Shown here in pieces: positions 1 through 7,357 of a stretch of DNA of 11,752 nucleotides; position 1 is the stretch's first letter, and each line of letters starts with the position of its first letter. Both the position numbers and the translations under genes were made by a program. The DNA comes from Dictyocoela muelleri (lineage: Eukaryota; Microsporidia): contig SDVU01000630.1 of the NCBI GenBank assembly GCA_016256075.1, positions 1-11,752 on the forward strand, given 5' to 3'. Under the pieces are notes generated by a model, which was not told the DNA's origin, ran no database searches, and saw nothing but the letters and a program-made list of their open reading frames with translations.

Positions 1-61
1 CCAAAGGTCTTAGACCACGGTAGGAGACAACTCTCCGGGTTGGCAGCTATGGATGTTGTCA
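1..61 (+). repeat. Tail of dispersed repeat family (copy 1, partial)
   Basis: The first 33 bases match the last 34 bases of the window at 29 positions with one gap, in the same orientation. The next stretch (about 34-55) resembles 3986-4005, the end of the middle copy. Similarity to transposase coding sequence starts just after position 61, so this is probably the repeat's right boundary. The tail reads TGTTGTCA, which would pair with TGACA at the start of the other copies and give the TGACA...TGTCA ends common in LTRs. The rest of the copy lies left of the window. Class unproven; a solo LTR-like fossil is the favoured guess, and a non-autonomous DNA element is the alternative. Confidence 0.6.
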
Positions 62-747
62 ACATGTAATATATATAACATTACAGTCATTCTAGTTTTA
101 TCAGATTTAATATTTTTAGAATCATTTTTCTTATCTAAAACATATGTTTTGTTATAACATGATTTAATGTATAATCCAGTCTCGTCAACATTAAAAATAT
201 TTTTTATTATAATATTTTAATTTAAGTTCTAAATTTTCTTTAAATCCGTCTATCATAGACAAATCAGACTAGATGACTCTCCATGTAAGGTTATATATTT
301 TAGACTATTTCTTTCTATAAATTTTTTAACAAAATAATTCGTTATTCTGATTTTATTATTTTTATTTTCAGTATAAAAATCAGTTGCGCCGTTAAAAATT
401 GTATTTTGTTTAACAGGAATCTTTTTTAATCTTAATGTTTTTATTTTTCTCAGTAAAAACGTATCTATTTGGACATATTTTGATTTTGTATTTGATAAAT
501 TACTTCTCTGATTAAGAGATAAATCAGTCGTTATTAAATCAAGCAGTTTTGGAGTATTTTTTATGATACATGTTGCAACAGATTTTGAAATACTATATTT
601 TTTCATGATATGTTTTCTTGTATATCCTTTGACATTGATATCTTCAGCTACTTTTATTTTATATTTTATGTTAATTATTTGTATTTTTTTGTCGTTCGGG
701 AAAAAAAGACGATTTAATTTAATTTCTAATCGAATTTTTAATTTAAA
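62..747 (-). pseudogene. pogo-like transposase remnant (HTH + HTH + start of DDE domain)
   Basis: An open stretch without an ATG runs from 747 to 253 on the minus strand. Its first part (about 700-545) reads as a CENP-B-type N-terminal HTH: KVAEDINVKGYTRKHI, then MKKYSISKSVATCIIKN. About 480-270 resembles the HTH_Tnp_Tc5 domain (YVQIDTFLLRKIK... to ...LHGESS). The frame ends with TGA at 253-255. The family resemblance then continues in other frames: DGFKENLELKLKYYN at about 245-205 and IFNVDETGLYIK at about 195-160, the latter containing the first catalytic Asp at 184-186, then RMTVMLYI at about 95-72. At least two frameshifts separate these blocks. The C-terminal half, with the other two catalytic acids, is absent. 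The transposase would bind its own termini and cut and paste at TA; it cannot be active. Confidence 0.75.
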
Positions 748-770
748 CTAAAACTTTTTATAGCATTTCG

Positions 771-826
771 AAAAATAAGATCAAAAAAGAAGAAAAGATC
801 AAAAAAATAGAAAAGATCAAAAAAAT
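771..826. repeat. 18-bp tandem repeat in the pogo leader
   Basis: About three copies of an 18-base unit close to AAAAAAATAGAAAAGATC, purine-rich, inside the untranslated leader of the pogo-like fragment. No function is evident. Confidence 0.6.
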
Positions 827-981
827 CACATTAATTATTTTTATAAACTTGAACATTTAAGCACTTGGATTACTATTGACATCAATATATTATGTATATT
901 TATGCATTTATAGCAAAATAAATATCAATATATGAAAAAATAATATAAAAAATACTAAAGACTCAAAAAAATAAACTATTT

Positions 982-1009
982 TAGGGACCGAAAAACTCGA
1001 CAATGACTG
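982..1009 (-). repeat. Terminal inverted repeat end of the pogo-like element
   Basis: Read on the minus strand, this begins CAGTCATTGTCGAGTTTTTC and continues GGTCCCTA. CAGT at the tip, flanked by TA (1010-1011), is the usual outer end of pogo/Tigger elements. It lies 262 bases upstream of the transposase frame, a plausible leader length. The partner terminus is not in the window. Confidence 0.6.
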
Positions 1010-1011
1010 TA

Positions 1012-1207
1012 TTACTTTTCCATATAATTTTGGTTTCTAATATTATTTTTATCTCTATACGCTTATATTTAAGAAAATTTAGATAAATCAATATTTAAAG
1101 AAAGCTATGGGTAGATTATTTATAGTAGTTACATGATAAATGGTATTTTTAATATTCCTAAGTTGGTTTATAGAAAAAAATTACTTCTTATTTTCAAAAA
1201 GGCTGTC
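1012..1207. other. Spacer between the two transposons
   Basis: AT-rich sequence with no ORF, RNA gene or clear repeat. The 8-11 bases touching the MULE end at 1208 do not match those after 3234, so no target-site duplication could be confirmed. Confidence 0.5.
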
Positions 1208-1275
1208 CGGCGACTCGCCCAATTGGGCGAGTCGCCGCATTTCTCGCCCCCGATTTTAACCCCTAATTTTTTTTG
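1208..1275 (+). repeat. Left terminal inverted repeat of the MULE, with perfect palindrome
   Basis: The outer 30 bases (1208-1237) are a perfect palindrome: half-site CGGCGACTCGCCCAA followed by its reverse complement. The inner part runs CATTTCTCGCCC, then CGATTTTAACCCCTAA and a T-run. It matches the reverse complement of 3167-3234 with four differences and no gaps. Confidence 0.93.
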
Positions 1276-1610
1276 AAAATTGAAAGTTTGATAATTTTAA
1301 ATGAAAAATCTAAATAATAAAATTTAATGATTTAAATACATTAATAAACATTAGAATTATTCAATTTAACATAAACAACACCGTTTTATAATGTTTTATA
1401 AGAAATCTTATCATTATTAAAATAGTAAATGTTAATAAAAGAATAATTAATATTTTTTATAATAATATATCAATATTTTTTACATTTGTCATTTCGATTT
1501 TAATTTACAAAAGTGAATTTATTTGAATAAAAAATTGATTAAAATTTTTTATTAAATGATTTATTTAAAAATTTTATTGATTTTAAATCAAGATTATTGA
1601 TAATTGGATT

Positions 1611-3033
1611 TTAAAATAGTTTTTTAATATTCAATAAACTTGCTATGACCTTTAAATATTGTAATCCTGGGTGTTTTTCATATTCATGTATTTTTTCAAA
1701 TATAACTGAATCATCTGATTCTTTACTTACCTTTCCAATTAAAAACATTCGATTAATTTTATTTTCAGTTGTAGCATGTTGTTTTTTCAATTCTGATCCT
1801 AATTCTAAATGGCTTGGATGTGCTCGAATAAAATTATAATTCATAGATCTATGCCAACCTTCAAGGCTATTTGTTGTTTTAGGAATTTTATTTAAAATTC
1901 GATCTGTTACTGATCAAAATTGAAATGAGAAGATATTTTTTGGTTTTGAATTTGTACTTTCAAGGTTTTGACAATATAGTTCTTTGAATTCAGACCAAAA
2001 ACCATACATTTCAGTTAAACCGTTATTTTTAATGATATATTCCTCCAATTTGATGATTTCTTCAGCCAGATTATTTATTGGAACAAACGCTAAAGCAATA
2101 ATCATTCGAAAAAATTCGCTTATTATGGGTTTATTATTATAATATCCTATTAAATTATTTTTTTGAATTTTGCGAAATAATATTTGTGTAAAATGAAAAA
2201 AAACAGCTATTAATAGCAGTATCAGGGGAAATTTCTTTTAAAGAAGCAAAAGCAGCCATTTCAAAGTCAATAACAACATATTTAGGTTGTGTATTAATTT
2301 TTGTTTTTAAGAAAAGAAATACATCAATATAAGAAATTTTGGATCTATTTATCATTAAAATATAAACAAATAGAAATTTCTGGCTTTTTATTCGTCCCAT
2401 GATTGTATTAGTTGTTCGTAATCTTGAGGACATGATTTAAAAGTACCGTCACAGAATTAAGATTCTGACTTTTCAAGATACATTAAATGTGTTTCAGTTG
2501 AAAAAATCAATATCCTATTTATGTTTTCAATTCCGGAATCATATAATAAAAATTTTTCTGATGAAAATGTATTTTTTATAATAATTGGAATATCATCTTT
2601 CACACAAATTAAATTATTCCTTTTTTCTAATTTTTGTTATTCGATCAACAAAATTTTTTGTATTCGGCAAGTAAAATCCCACAGATGACGTGAAAATTCA
2701 AGGTTCAGAACATACAATATCGCGATCTCTTTCGGTTGTACTGAGAGATCGAACGTAGGCTCTGAATTTTATAAAATCGACTTCATTTTTCTCAAAATTC
2801 TGGGAATGATTATGAAAATTTGTTTTTAATATTTTACCGTCTTTAAAAGTACATCCGGCGTGAAATTTTTTATCATGGCAACGCCAGAATATCACTGTCT
2901 CATATTCTTTCCTTAAATTATACTTATAACCTTCATATAATAAGATTTTACCTCCTCCCTGGCTTTTTATAATATTTATTTCGTTATGGTCCATAAGAGT
3001 TAAATATATGGAGCAAAAAGTGCTAAAAGGCAT
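1611..3033 (-). pseudogene. MULE transposase pseudogene (FLYWCH finger + DDE core)
   Basis: Read from 3033 downward. The first block (3033-2701, 111 codons) is preceded by an in-frame stop and contains a FLYWCH finger: GGGKILLYEGYKYNL, then W50, C52, C61 and H74-N-H76 as likely zinc ligands. Next comes a linker (about 2600-2460) ending ILIFSTETHLMYLEKS and then the CDGTFKSCP motif with the first catalytic Asp at 2448-2450. After a frame change near 2400, GRIKSQKFLFVYILM and VVIDFEMAAF give the second Asp (2266-2268). The block at 2105-1917 continues the core. NSLEGWH holds the Glu (1860-1862), and the C-terminal block ends at 1611. Stops interrupt at about 2698, 2637, 2457 and 1914, and frames change near 2400 and around 2110-2155. 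All three catalytic acids survive, but the gene cannot make a transposase. Both a TAA and a TGA stop interrupt it, which argues for decay and not a variant code. Confidence 0.85.
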
Positions 3034-3166
3034 TTTAGTTTATTTTTAATTTAATATCGCACTGTCTATTTTTTATTATAAATATTAAATGATAAAGAGT
3101 TATTACAATAAAACCAAATTTTTTTCAAATTTTTTTTAATTTTAAAATTTGATTTTTTATGATGTA

Positions 3167-3234
3167 CAAAAAAATTTATGGGTTAAAATCGTGGGCGAGA
3201 AATGCGGCGACTCGCCCAATTGGGCAAGTCGCCG
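3167..3234 (-). repeat. Right terminal inverted repeat of the MULE, with palindrome
   Basis: The reverse complement matches 1208-1275 at 64 of 68 bases. The palindrome occupies 3205-3234 with one mismatched pair. The flank beyond (CATTATATAA) bears no resemblance to the flank of the left end. Confidence 0.93.
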
Positions 3235-3366
3235 CATTATATAATCATATACGTGTTTAACTCGAAAAGGCAATTATTCGTCTAGATTTAATTTAATAAT
3301 AAACAAGGCGATTTTTATAAACTTAATTTTTTCTTTTTATTACATATTATATTTTTTAAATGTGAA

Positions 3367-3476
3367 AAAAAGCAGTCAATAATGATGCAAAAAGCAGTCA
3401 ATAATAATGCAAAAAGTGGTCTCTAAGATTGTAAAAAGTGGTCAATAATAATGCAAAAAGCGGTCAATAATAATGC
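3367..3476. repeat. 22-bp tandem array, five copies
   Basis: Five head-to-tail units of 22 bases (start points 3367, 3389, 3411, 3433, 3455) close to AAAAAGCGGTCAATAATAAT plus GC. Units 1, 2, 4 and 5 differ at a few positions; unit 3 (3411-3432) has diverged in its second half. It sits between the MULE and the second dispersed-repeat copy. There are no unique spacers, so it is a minisatellite and not a CRISPR array. Confidence 0.88.
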
Positions 3477-3690
3477 AAAGGACTATAATACGATCAACTA
3501 AAGAATTAATCATTTATTTTTAGAAAAATAAATTCGAATTTTTACTATTAAAGATTAATTATCGAAAAATACAAAATATATTGAATATATTGCATAGTGC
3601 CAGATAGAAAGCCGGCTAATATTTTTAAATGTAATTCTTAAGTATCACAGTTTGAATATTTTTAAAATTGCTTAAATAAATAATTAGGAA
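3477..3690. other. AT-rich spacer, nothing recognised
   Basis: No ORF, RNA gene or repeat is supported here. Weak similarity to the sequence before 11458 (an A-rich run ending AAATAATT) hints that the dispersed repeat might begin slightly earlier than TGACATT, but this is not secure. Confidence 0.4.
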
Positions 3691-4005
3691 TGACATTAAG
3701 CGCCAATAACTATAAGAGTTTTCAAGTGTGGTATAGATAATTAAGACTTGGTCTAATCTTTATAATAAAGCAAAAGTGACTCTCCTAGTTGTGGGGAAGA
3801 ATGTGGCAACGCATCTTGGCAAAAAGTAGTAAAATTAAAAAATTCATGAAAAGGCTTATAATTATCTACATCCTGCTCTTTGATTGATAAAATGAAAATC
3901 AATTATTAACTGAGTAGCTTATAAATACCATATAATTTTAAAATAAGAAACAAGGTCTAATGACTAATTTAGAAGACAATTTTCATGGTTGCCCATTATG
4001 ATTAT
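3691..4005 (+). repeat. Dispersed repeat family, copy 2 (most complete in the window)
   Basis: It aligns in the same orientation with 11458-11752. The best blocks are 3731-3760 with 11502-11531 (28 of 30 identical, including the shared 20-mer TTAAGACTTGGTCTAATCTT), GGCAAAAAGTAGT at 3818-3830 and 11579-11591, and ATTGATAAAATGAA at 3883-3896 and 11644-11657. Its tail (about 3945-4005) also resembles the window start. It begins TGACATTAA and is about 320 bp long. It has no coding capacity. The right edge is soft; it ends about 70 bp before the SEC21 start codon, so it may lie within or next to that gene's promoter. LTR-sized with a TG start; a solo LTR-like fossil is possible, and class is otherwise undetermined. 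Confidence 0.8.
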
Positions 4006-4067
4006 TTTAATATTTAATAATAAAAAAATTTAAATTAAATCCTTTCAAAAAATATTTCCAAGCTTCA

Positions 4068-4071
4068 CCCC
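4068..4071 (+). promoter_or_regulatory. CCC-type start-proximal motif of SEC21
   Basis: CCCC lies one base before the ATG at 4073, inside CACCCCAATG. C-runs are rare in this AT-rich sequence, and CCC-like motifs hugging the start codon are a described microsporidian expression signal. It supports this ATG as the start. Confidence 0.6.
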
Positions 4072-4072
4072 A

Positions 4073-6862
4073 ATGGACGAAACAAACATAACCCCACAAG
4101 ACATTAAATCAATATTTACAACAAAAAAATTCATCCCACGCCAAGGAATCTCATCATTAACTCTACTTATTAAGAGACTTAATACTGACTACAAAATTAA
4201 TGACTCAGAAAAAAACGAAATATTTCTTTCAATTCTTCGTGGCTTCAATCGTGATGATTTGTATTTAAAACAAGTTCTTTACGCAACTTTACCTTATTTT
4301 ATAGGAAGCAATTCGTTTATGGGAGTTTCAGTTTTATTTAAAGAACTTGAAAATTATAAAGATCCAGTTATTCTTAGATCTCTGTTTCGCATTGTTCCAA
4401 AAGAAATGTTGAGTGATCTTGAGAAAATAATAATTTATGCATCAAGAGAAAATAATAGTAATAAAAATAATGATTTTATAACAACTATTCTTGTCATTCT
4501 TCAACATTTATTAATTGATTCTGACAACAATGCATTGATTCAAAAATGGTCCAAAGAAATTGAATTTCAATATTCAACAAACTTCAAAACATTCTTATCA
4601 TTTCGACTTTATGCCGAATTGCATAAAAACGATACTCATTTTTTAAAACAATTATGCACCTCCGACAAACTTATAAATAAGAAAAATCTTGTAAATCCAA
4701 ATGGAATAGGAATTAAAGGAGTTTTATGCATAATAAGAAAAATTTTCATAAAAGAAAAAAAATTCTGCATAAACAAGATAAAAGAAATTACAAAAAAATC
4801 TTTAAACTCGAATGACTCAATAGCATTACTCGAGATTACAAAGTTTTTAGCAAGTCTTGATTATGATGATATTTTGATCTTCATTGACCAATTTATTATA
4901 TCCATTAAAACTCTTCTTCGGAATAAAAAAACCATAGTTAAGTTTTCAGCACTCAAAGTAATTCAAAGCATTATCGTAAAGTATAGCCATGAGTTTAACA
5001 ATTATAACAACAGTAATTATGATTCTATGAACATTAATTATGATTTTATGAATATTAATAATAACAGTATTAATAATAACATGAATATTAATGATCACAA
5101 CAATTTAATAAAAAAATTATCAAAATTAAATTCAGAATTTGAAAACTTGACACAACATAAAAACAAACTCATCGCATTAACATCAATCGAGATTTTATTA
5201 AAAACAGGAAACAAAAAGACAGTTGAAAAATTAGCCGATCAAATCCCAACACAAATTAACCATTACTCAGAAACATTCAAAATTACTTTTATTGACACGT
5301 TAGAAAAACTTAGTTCTGGTTATAATTCAAAACAACTTGAGTTTATTGGGTTGTTGAATAACTGTCTTAATGATCAAGGTTCTTTGAAGTTTAAAGCTCA
5401 AGTTGTTAGAATTTGTGATCGAGCATTGAGAAGAGGTACTAATAAAAATAATATTAATAAAGGTATTAATGATAATAAAGGTATCGATAAAGAAATTAAT
5501 AATAACACCTTGAAAGAAACAATACTGATGAACCTCTGTGACTACATTGAAGACTCTCAATACACAGAACTGACAATGCTAATTCTAAAGGTAATTGGGA
5601 ACAATATCTCAGCAATTGACAATCCTCAGAAATACTTAGCATTTATTTTCAACAGACTAATTCTTGAGAATTACAAAGTTCAATCAGCAGCACTTCTATC
5701 TCTCCATTCAATTGCATCAAAAGGTATTTTAAAAGAAAAAATAATAAAAATTTTCAAAAAGTCAATTATTAACAGTCATGGGCTTAATAATAACTTTAAT
5801 AATGATTTTAATAATAACTTTAATAATGATTTTCAAAATAACCTTAATAATGATTTTGATAATGATTCCATTAAGAGTCTTTCAAAATTTCTTTTAGAAA
5901 GAATAAATTGTCCTGTCAAGAGAAAATCAATTAATGAAATTACAACAAATAACGATTTTGATGATAAAAAAGATAAGGTTAAAATAACAAGTTTAAATCT
6001 TTACAATGGAGATTTAGTTGTTAATCTCAAGAAAATTATTAGAACTGTTAATATTAATGATAACGATAACGATAATAATAATAGTTTTAATAATAATAAT
6101 ACATTTATTAATAATAATTACCGAATAACATTCGAATTTACTTTTGAAAATACAATTAACCTGCCTCTTCAAAATGTTAAAGTTATTTTAACTTGTGATG
6201 AAATTGAAAAGGAATTTATTTTAAAAATTGATTATTTAAAATACGGAGAAGTAAAATCTGGAGTAATTGAGATTGAAAATAACAGCCTTAAAGATTTTAA
6301 TAATGATAAAATTAAAGACCTTAATGATTTTAATAATGATAAAATTAAAGACCTTAAAGATGACGATTTTAATCTTAATTTATCATTCTCAACAACTTTA
6401 AAATACGAAATAATTGATGACAATGAAATTGAAGTTGAAAAATTAGATTTAGAACCGATTCGAATAACTATTTTCGATTTTATATTTCCTGAAAGAATTA
6501 AACACGAATTGAAATTTAAAAAAGATTTGAATTTCAAAACTTCATTTCCGATAGATGTTTTGAAAGATAAAATTTTAAAACTTTTGAATTTAAAAGTTCT
6601 TAAAAATTCGAGTAATAATTTTAATAATGATAATAATTTTAATAATGATTTTAATTTTAATAATGATTTTAATAATAATAATTTTAATAATAATGATTTT
6701 AATAATGATTTTAACGAATTATTGTTAATCGGTAGTAACGATTTATTCTCAATTTCTATTTTTATTAAAATGAAGAAAAAGAAAAAAGTGAGTGTTAATG
6801 TTACCATTGAAGGGAGTGATGAAAACATTGTTGAAAAAATTAGTCATGTGATTGTTCAATAA
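4073..6862 (+). CDS. SEC21: Coatomer subunit gamma (COPI gamma-COP, Sec21)
   Basis: A 929-residue protein. Gamma-COP is a core subunit of the COPI coat that returns vesicles from Golgi to ER. Residues about 20-560 form the adaptin-like alpha-solenoid; diagnostic stretches include IALTSIEILLKTG (about 366-378), FKITFIDTLEKLSSG and LCDYIEDSQYTEL (488-500), matching yeast Sec21 patterns I recall such as LCDFIEDCEF. From about residue 636 (ITSLNLYNGDLVV) the C-terminal appendage follows, with a beta-sandwich and then a platform-like part, ending at 929. Length is within the family's range only because Asn/Asp-rich runs are inserted at about 309-345, 455-480, 567-600, 661-683, 735-767 and 848-881; the core is compact. 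The start is fixed by CCCC just upstream. The stop overlaps an AATAAA (6858-6863). No intron is seen. The identification is firm; exact domain edges are estimates. Confidence 0.9.
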   Translation: MDETNITPQDIKSIFTTKKFIPRQGISSLTLLIKRLNTDYKINDSEKNEIFLSILRGFNRDDLYLKQVLYATLPYFIGSNSFMGVSVLFKELENYKDPVILRSLFRIVPKEMLSDLEKIIIYASRENNSNKNNDFITTILVILQHLLIDSDNNALIQKWSKEIEFQYSTNFKTFLSFRLYAELHKNDTHFLKQLCTSDKLINKKNLVNPNGIGIKGVLCIIRKIFIKEKKFCINKIKEITKKSLNSNDSIALLEITKFLASLDYDDILIFIDQFIISIKTLLRNKKTIVKFSALKVIQSIIVKYSHEFNNYNNSNYDSMNINYDFMNINNNSINNNMNINDHNNLIKKLSKLNSEFENLTQHKNKLIALTSIEILLKTGNKKTVEKLADQIPTQINHYSETFKITFIDTLEKLSSGYNSKQLEFIGLLNNCLNDQGSLKFKAQVVRICDRALRRGTNKNNINKGINDNKGIDKEINNNTLKETILMNLCDYIEDSQYTELTMLILKVIGNNISAIDNPQKYLAFIFNRLILENYKVQSAALLSLHSIASKGILKEKIIKIFKKSIINSHGLNNNFNNDFNNNFNNDFQNNLNNDFDNDSIKSLSKFLLERINCPVKRKSINEITTNNDFDDKKDKVKITSLNLYNGDLVVNLKKIIRTVNINDNDNDNNNSFNNNNTFINNNYRITFEFTFENTINLPLQNVKVILTCDEIEKEFILKIDYLKYGEVKSGVIEIENNSLKDFNNDKIKDLNDFNNDKIKDLKDDDFNLNLSFSTTLKYEIIDDNEIEVEKLDLEPIRITIFDFIFPERIKHELKFKKDLNFKTSFPIDVLKDKILKLLNLKVLKNSSNNFNNDNNFNNDFNFNNDFNNNNFNNNDFNNDFNELLLIGSNDLFSISIFIKMKKKKKVSVNVTIEGSDENIVEKISHVIVQ
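6294..6359 (+). repeat. 33-bp in-frame duplication inside SEC21
   Basis: Two successive copies of a 33-base unit encode DFNNDKIKDLN twice (residues about 742-763), in a loop of the appendage region. Being a multiple of three, the duplication keeps the frame. The neighbouring Asn-rich segments (5789-5865, 6614-6714) are built likewise from short AAT/GAT/TTT codon repeats. Confidence 0.8.
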
Positions 6863-6886
6863 ATTGATATGATGTCTTTTTTATTT

Positions 6887-6948
6887 AATATTTAAAGAAT
6901 TAATATTAATTGTAATTAATATTTAAAGAATTAATATTAATTGTAATT
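6887..6948. repeat. 31-bp direct repeat, also forming hairpins, after SEC21
   Basis: Two identical 31-base copies (6887-6917, 6918-6948). Each contains AATATTAATT, then GT, then its reverse complement AATTAATATT where the copies abut, so a 10-bp A/T stem with a 2-base loop is possible. It lies about 25 bases past the stop codon and could lie in the 3' end region of the transcript, though A/T-only palindromes arise easily by chance here. Confidence 0.75.
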
Positions 6949-7016
6949 AATATCGTTAATCTTTATTATTCATTATTAATCCTTATTGTTTATTATTAAT
7001 ATTCATTATTGTTATT

Positions 7017-7087
7017 ATTTAATCTTTATTATTTAATCTTTATTATTTAATCTTTATTATTTAATCTTTATTATTTAATCTTTATTG
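7017..7087. repeat. 14-bp tandem array, five copies
   Basis: Five near-perfect units of ATTTAATCTTTATT between SEC21 and UGP1. Looser TTATTATTAAT variants lead in from about 6955. No function is evident. Confidence 0.85.
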
Positions 7088-7126
7088 TTTATGTTTCTTT
7101 TTTCTGCCAAAAATCTTAAATTATCA

Positions 7127-7321
7127 GTACCTTTCCTTCTTTAATAGATGATTGGTACCTTTCCTTCTTTAATAAATGATTGGTTCCTTTTCCTTCTTTA
7201 ATAAATGATTGGTTCATTCCTTCTTTAATAAATGATTGGTTCTTTTTACTTCTTTAATAAATGATTGGTATTTTTTCCTTCTTTAATAAGTGATTGGTTC
7301 TTTTCCTTCTTCCTAATTGGT
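7127..7321. repeat. Minisatellite of about 28 bp, seven copies, upstream of UGP1
   Basis: Seven units of 26-29 bases share CCTTCTTTAATAAATGATTG. They differ mostly in a T/C-rich segment of variable length between units, and the last copy is shortened (CCTTCTTCCTAATTGGT). The array ends 36 bases before the UGP1 ATG, so it must overlap the promoter of this gene if microsporidian promoters are as short as usual. The repeated pyrimidine-rich block could act as a multi-copy upstream element (inference). Confidence 0.88.
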
Positions 7322-7326
7322 CTATT

Positions 7327-7345
7327 ATGAAATAAAAGGATGTGA
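7327..7345 (+). promoter_or_regulatory. Two minimal upstream ORFs before UGP1
   Basis: ATGAAATAA at 7327-7335 and ATGTGA at 7340-7345 lie just ahead of the UGP1 ATG (7358). The second is a start codon followed directly by a stop. If the transcript starts upstream of 7327 they could dampen translation; if the leader is only about 10 bases, as is common in microsporidia, they are irrelevant. Confidence 0.3.
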
Positions 7346-7357
7346 AAATAATTTTTT

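Larger units (their letters stand above)
62..1009 (-). mobile_element. Truncated pogo/Tigger-like (Tc1/mariner superfamily) DNA transposon
   Basis: On the minus strand the element begins at 1009 with CAGTCATTGTCGAGTTTTTC, a pogo/Tc5-style terminus. It is directly preceded (in transposase orientation) by TA at 1010-1011, the target dinucleotide of this superfamily. An AT-rich leader follows, then a decayed transposase frame from about 747 down to about 62: CENP-B/pogo helix-turn-helix, Tc5-type second DNA-binding domain, and the first part of the DDE domain with its VDETGL motif. The 3' half of the transposase and the other terminus are missing; the sequence stops where the dispersed repeat begins. 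It is an old, dead fragment. Only the family assignment and the 5' end are directly supported. Confidence 0.72.
1208..3234 (-). mobile_element. Mutator-like element (MULE) with FLYWCH finger, decayed
   Basis: A 2,027-bp DNA transposon bounded by 68-bp terminal inverted repeats (1208-1275 and 3167-3234) matching at 64 of 68 positions. It carries one broken transposase gene on the minus strand (3033 to 1611). Each end holds a 30-bp GC-rich palindrome in otherwise AT-rich DNA. The gene encodes an N-terminal FLYWCH zinc finger and a MULE-type DDE core, a combination known in eukaryotic MULEs. The non-coding stretch 1276-1610 is AT-rich with nothing recognisable. No target-site duplication of the usual 8-11 bp is visible. 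The well-kept termini contrast with the ruined gene; such a copy could still have been mobilised by an intact relative after its own gene failed (inference). Confidence 0.85.

Noticed and set aside
1-60. Structured RNA gene (tRNA, SRP RNA or rRNA piece) suggested by the mixed-composition GGTCTTAGACC and GGGTTGGCAGC
   Set aside because: No tRNA, SRP or rRNA motif could be matched; it belongs to the dispersed repeat.
1645-1839. 64-codon plus-strand frame
   Set aside because: Antisense shadow of the MULE transposase C-terminal block.
1611-3033. Stop codon reassignment (TGA or TAA read as Trp) in the MULE gene
   Set aside because: Both TAA and TGA interrupt it and frames shift as well, while the neighbouring intact genes use these codons as ordinary stops.
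3367-3476. CRISPR array
   Set aside because: Units abut with no unique spacers, and the host is a eukaryote.
6232-6828. 198-codon Leu/Ser-rich frame on the minus strand
   Set aside because: Mirror of the Asn/Asp/Phe-rich SEC21 segments; low complexity with no independent support.
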